From the NCBI GenBank assembly GCA_934661755.1, contig CAKUJM010000008.1, forward strand, positions 12,224 to 76,223: a DNA stretch of 64,000 nucleotides. Direction: 5' to 3'. The notes under the pieces are model-generated. The model was not told the DNA's origin. It saw only the letters and a list, made by a program, of their open reading frames with translations, and made no database searches. Shown piece by piece: positions 61,060 through 64,000 of the stretch. Origin of the DNA: an uncultured Lentisphaeria bacterium (GTDB lineage Bacteria; Verrucomicrobiota; Lentisphaeria; Oligosphaerales; Oligosphaeraceae). The translations under genes were made by a program, and so were the position numbers. The stretch's first letter is position 1. Each line of letters opens with the position of its first letter.

Positions 61060-63717
61060 GAGTCATGCATGGCAAGGATGTTGCGCGCCGCTGCGGCGGC
61101 GGGCATCGCGGCGGCGGTGATGATGCCGCTGCGTTCATATTCCGCGGATGCCGAAACCGCCGGCTGGATGGTGTTCAGCGTCCCCGCGCTGGCCGCGTCG
61201 GATCATTCCGAGTCCTCGGTGGCCTTTTTGAACGACGGCCCTGCGGGATCGCATGGCTTCGTCCGGATCAAGGACGGCCATTTTGTCGATGACCGGGATG
61301 TCCCGTTGCGTTTCTACGGCACCAATATCTCCGGCGAGTCCAATTTCCCCGCGTCCCGGGAGGTGGCCTCGGCGCTGGCGCGGCGTCTCCGACAGCTGGG
61401 GATGAATGTGGCGCGTTTCCACGGCCTTGACGCCGACCATCCGTATTATCTGCGCAAGGGATTGCAATGCTGGGACAAGGATGGCGGGTTCTCGGAGGAG
61501 CAGCTCCGGAAGGTCGATACCCTCGTCGCCGCCATGAACCGCGAGGGCATTCATGTGATCATCAACCTCCACTGCGGCTGGACCTATCCGGTATTTCCGG
61601 AGGGCGGCTATGCCGCAAACGAGCACATGCACAAGATCAACGGCTATTGGCATCGGCCATTCATCGAAAGGCAGAAGCTGTTCGCCGACAAGATCATGGG
61701 GCGCATCAACACCGAGACGGGCCAGCGCTATGCGGACAACCCCGGAATCCTCTCGGTGGAGATGAACAACGAGGATACCTTCATCGAACACGGCACCAAC
61801 GCCGCATATTACGAATTAACTCCGGGATACGGACCGCGGAAGATCTATCCGCGGTTGCCGGACGACCTGAAAAAGGCGTTCCGAATGTGCTGGACGGATT
61901 TCCTGAAGAGAAAATACGGTACATTCGAGGCATTGAAGATGGCGTGGGGCATCGACGGCAAGGATGCGTCGTCGCCGCTGACGCCGGAGTTCTTCGCCTA
62001 TAACGGCAGCCGCGGACAGATGCAGGGCGGCGATGACGGCTCGTACCTGATCCTTGCCACGGCGCTCCCGCAAAATCCGTGGGACATGGGAGTGCGTTTC
62101 AAGCTGGATGCGCCAAAGGAGGATGAGGTGCTGTCGATCGGCTTCAGAATCCGCGCCGGCCGGCCCAAGACCGTGAAATTCTATGTCCGGATGGCGCAGC
62201 CGCCATATCAGCATGTGGGATTGGAAAAGAAGATCCAGCTTGATGATGAATGGCAGGAGTTATCGTTCAGCGGCACGCTGAATGGATCGGAGTTCGACCG
62301 CGAAAAGCATCCGGTGATCGGAGTGCTGGAATTCGGCGGCGAGGATGGCCAGATCCAGATTGCGGATATCCGCGTCGCCAAAGGCAACAGCCTGCCCCCG
62401 GAGGAGAATTTCGAGAACGGTATCCATGTCCCGACCGCCGACGAAGGGCCGGCTGACCGCGATTTCCGGGAATTCTCGCTGCAGACCCAGATCGACACCG
62501 CAATGGAGTTGAAGGCGCATCTGCGCGATATCGGAGTGAAAGTGCCGATAATCAACACCCAGACGCCATATGGCGGCGTCGCCGGACAGTGGGCGGTCCA
62601 TTTGACCGACGACTATTGCGACACCCATGACTACTTCCAGCATCCGCAGTCCTCCGGCTTGAAGCTGACGACGGAAAACAGCGCCATCGTGGCCGATCCC
62701 CATGGCGGCACCCTCCCCATGAGCGCCATCCTCCGCGAAAAGGGCAGGCCGTTTGTGATTTCCGAATCCAGCACGCCGAACCATAACGACCACGGCGCGG
62801 ACATGCTGCCGCTCAATAGCATCTTCCTGTCAATCCAGGATGCCGACGCCCTGATCACCCATGCATACGCCCACTGCACCAACAACTACGATGAAAACAT
62901 CGGCATGGACGCATTCATGCTGGCGGGACGCGCCAATGTGGTGGTCCACTACCCGTTCGCATCACTGCTGTTCCGCCAGCGCCGCCTGCCGTCGGCGAAG
63001 AGTACGACGACGCTGGTGGCTCCGATATTCGACATGCTTGACAATGCGGCCATCGACTATTCGACCCAGCATCTGCTGGCATACCGCACCAAAGTGGGGC
63101 ATCTGGGATGCTATTCGTCACGGTACTTCTTTGAATTCGACCCTGCCTGCCGGGTACCATACCTGAAGGGCAAAGTGGACGTCCCGATAATGGAGCCCGA
63201 CGGCGCAGTCGTCAGCGAGGACGGCTCCTTCCGGCTCTACCGCAAGGCCAAGCCGGGGCCATACGCCACCCTGGACCTGCCTGACGCCAAGATGCTGACC
63301 GGCCATGTCGGCGGAAAAACCTTCCAGGTCGGCGATGTCACCTTCGAGGTGGACGCGCGCCCATGGCCGAATCCATCGCTGCCGGCATTCAGCTGCACGA
63401 CCCTGATTTCGCTTGACGGACTGCCGTTGTCGGAAAGCCGGAAGATGCTGCTGGCGTCATCGGGAATGACCGAAGCCCAGAATCTCAATCTGAGCGAAGA
63501 CCGGAAGACAGTTACGGCACGGCTTGCCAATTCATGGGGGGATCCGCCGAATGTCTCCGAGACTGTGGCGCTTGGAGTCACGCTGCCAGGCGCGCCATAC
63601 CGGCTGACAGTCCTCGATGGCGCGGGAATGCGCCGCGGCCAGCCGCGTAATTCCGTGGATGGCAAGGTCCGTGTCGAACACGAAGACCAAAGCCTGTGGT
63701 TCCTGCTGGAACGCTAG
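61057..63717 (+). CDS. Secreted GH5-like glycoside hydrolase
   Basis: 886 residues. Signal peptide (ARMLRAAAAAGIAAAVMMPLRSYSADA). The TIM barrel begins ~residue 70: PLRFYGTNISGESNFPASREVASALARRLRQLGMNVARFHGLD, VIINLHCGWTYPVFP. The acid/base Glu is predicted in ILSVEMNNEDTF, and the nucleophile in RPFVISESSTPNHND. An inserted beta-sandwich-like region (~330-445, MGVRFKLDAPKEDEVLSIGFRI) may be a carbohydrate-binding module. The C-terminal ~200 residues are beta-rich. This resembles GH5-related proteins of gut Lentisphaerota/Bacteroidetes; the polysaccharide is unknown. An alternative Met at 61069 is possible. Confidence 0.8.
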   Translation: MESCMARMLRAAAAAGIAAAVMMPLRSYSADAETAGWMVFSVPALAASDHSESSVAFLNDGPAGSHGFVRIKDGHFVDDRDVPLRFYGTNISGESNFPASREVASALARRLRQLGMNVARFHGLDADHPYYLRKGLQCWDKDGGFSEEQLRKVDTLVAAMNREGIHVIINLHCGWTYPVFPEGGYAANEHMHKINGYWHRPFIERQKLFADKIMGRINTETGQRYADNPGILSVEMNNEDTFIEHGTNAAYYELTPGYGPRKIYPRLPDDLKKAFRMCWTDFLKRKYGTFEALKMAWGIDGKDASSPLTPEFFAYNGSRGQMQGGDDGSYLILATALPQNPWDMGVRFKLDAPKEDEVLSIGFRIRAGRPKTVKFYVRMAQPPYQHVGLEKKIQLDDEWQELSFSGTLNGSEFDREKHPVIGVLEFGGEDGQIQIADIRVAKGNSLPPEENFENGIHVPTADEGPADRDFREFSLQTQIDTAMELKAHLRDIGVKVPIINTQTPYGGVAGQWAVHLTDDYCDTHDYFQHPQSSGLKLTTENSAIVADPHGGTLPMSAILREKGRPFVISESSTPNHNDHGADMLPLNSIFLSIQDADALITHAYAHCTNNYDENIGMDAFMLAGRANVVVHYPFASLLFRQRRLPSAKSTTTLVAPIFDMLDNAAIDYSTQHLLAYRTKVGHLGCYSSRYFFEFDPACRVPYLKGKVDVPIMEPDGAVVSEDGSFRLYRKAKPGPYATLDLPDAKMLTGHVGGKTFQVGDVTFEVDARPWPNPSLPAFSCTTLISLDGLPLSESRKMLLASSGMTEAQNLNLSEDRKTVTARLANSWGDPPNVSETVALGVTLPGAPYRLTVLDGAGMRRGQPRNSVDGKVRVEHEDQSLWFLLER

Positions 63718-63846
63718 GCCGACGCAAGCCGACGCTAGGCCGACACATGCATACGTGAGCCGACGCATGCCGATGTAAGCCGACGCAAGCATACGTAGGC
63801 CGACGCAAGCATACGCATGCCGACGCAAGCCGACACAAGCCGACGC
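63718..63846. repeat. Degenerate decanucleotide tandem array
   Basis: About 13 units of ~10 bp, consensus AGCCGACGCA, alternating with variants GCATACGTA and GCCGACACA. It begins right after the hydrolase stop codon. There are no spacers between units, so it is not a CRISPR array. On the minus strand it gives an open frame rich in CVGLRR repeats that I do not consider a gene. Confidence 0.92.
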
Positions 63847-63881
63847 ACCCCCACCCACACACAAAAAAGGCGTCCCCCTCG

Positions 63882-63900
63882 CGCGCGCGTCACGCGCGCG
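63882..63900. other. Near-perfect GC palindrome after the array
   Basis: CGCGCGCGT C ACGCGCGCG, a self-complementary run that could form a hairpin or cruciform. A second short palindrome, AGATTC AA GAATCT, is at 63949-63962. The remaining bases to 64000 are A/T-rich and contain no gene that I can see. Confidence 0.6.
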
Positions 63901-64000
63901 TCAGCCACATAGGTGGGCCATGCTCCCCATAGGCGCTAACTTGTTTCTAGATTCAAGAATCTTTCTAGCTGTCTTTTTCGTCGTCTAGGTTTTTCCTTTA

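Noticed and set aside
63718..63846. Possible CRISPR array
   Set aside because: Units are ~10 bp, contiguous, degenerate, and without spacers; no cas genes nearby.
63532..63864. Minus-strand frames with CVGLRR repeats at the right edge
   Set aside because: Product of the decanucleotide array read antisense; overlaps the hydrolase gene.

Overview
This is a gene-dense, GC-rich bacterial chromosome segment of about 64 kb, most likely from a gut-associated member of the PVC superphylum, with Lentisphaerota (Victivallis-like) the best guess. The clues are a prepilin-type protein with the [24 protein letters not shown] signature that is heavily amplified in that phylum, secreted glycan-processing enzymes (sialate O-acetylesterase, phosphodiester glycosidase, GH5-like hydrolase), and Gram-negative envelope genes. 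The assignment is inference; no rRNA or tRNA gene was found in the window.

Layout. 1-6.5 kb: tail of a polyamine-type binding protein, a RecO-like protein, a membrane metallophosphoesterase overlapping cysS, then a TRAP transporter operon (P-Q-M). 6.5-11.4 kb (minus): MFS sugar porter, PfkB sugar kinase, and a YolD-like/Y-family polymerase pair. 11.5-13.8 kb: TPP riboswitch with cytX, then an aldo/keto reductase. 13.4-17.2 kb: an AT-richer restriction-modification island inserted between the aldo/keto reductase and a glycyl radical enzyme gene, flanked by a long direct duplication of both target genes. 17-20 kb (minus): glycyl radical enzyme and a TIM-barrel sugar isomerase. 20.5-32 kb: sialate O-acetylesterase, mnmA, phosphodiester glycosidase, CBM9-like/PHP fusion, hrpB, nnr. 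32-35 kb (minus): a multidomain CoA-disulfide-reductase/rhodanese/TusA/DsrE protein under an ArsR regulator. 35-45 kb: alanine symporter, proS, FHA protein, long MgtE, nadE-folE-trmO. 45-54 kb (minus): grpE-dnaJ-ung-rodA, an S1-domain protein, and ilvE-ECF sigma-manA. 54-64 kb: LpxL-type acyltransferase with folB, trmH-cdsA-mrdA (minus), a prepilin-type protein, a GH5-like hydrolase and a decanucleotide array.

The most unusual content is the island at about 14.05-16.74 kb. It encodes an EcoRI-family adenine methyltransferase whose frame runs through 15 perfect copies of the pentanucleotide GAACA, followed by two tandem homologous C-terminal modules in different frames, then a DUF262-HNH nuclease. 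Slippage would switch among three C-termini: module 1 (the present state), module 2, or truncation. Only the module-2 frame ends exactly on the nuclease start codon (TGATG). I infer a three-state phase-variable restriction-modification locus in which repeat number could set both methyltransferase form and nuclease coupling.

Other standout signals: a family of at least four 105-120 bp intergenic inverted-repeat elements with covarying arms; a prepilin gene whose ribosome-binding-site-linked start is out of frame at a T6 tract; short tandem repeats in a signal peptide and in a ribosome-binding region; and a decanucleotide array at the right edge.
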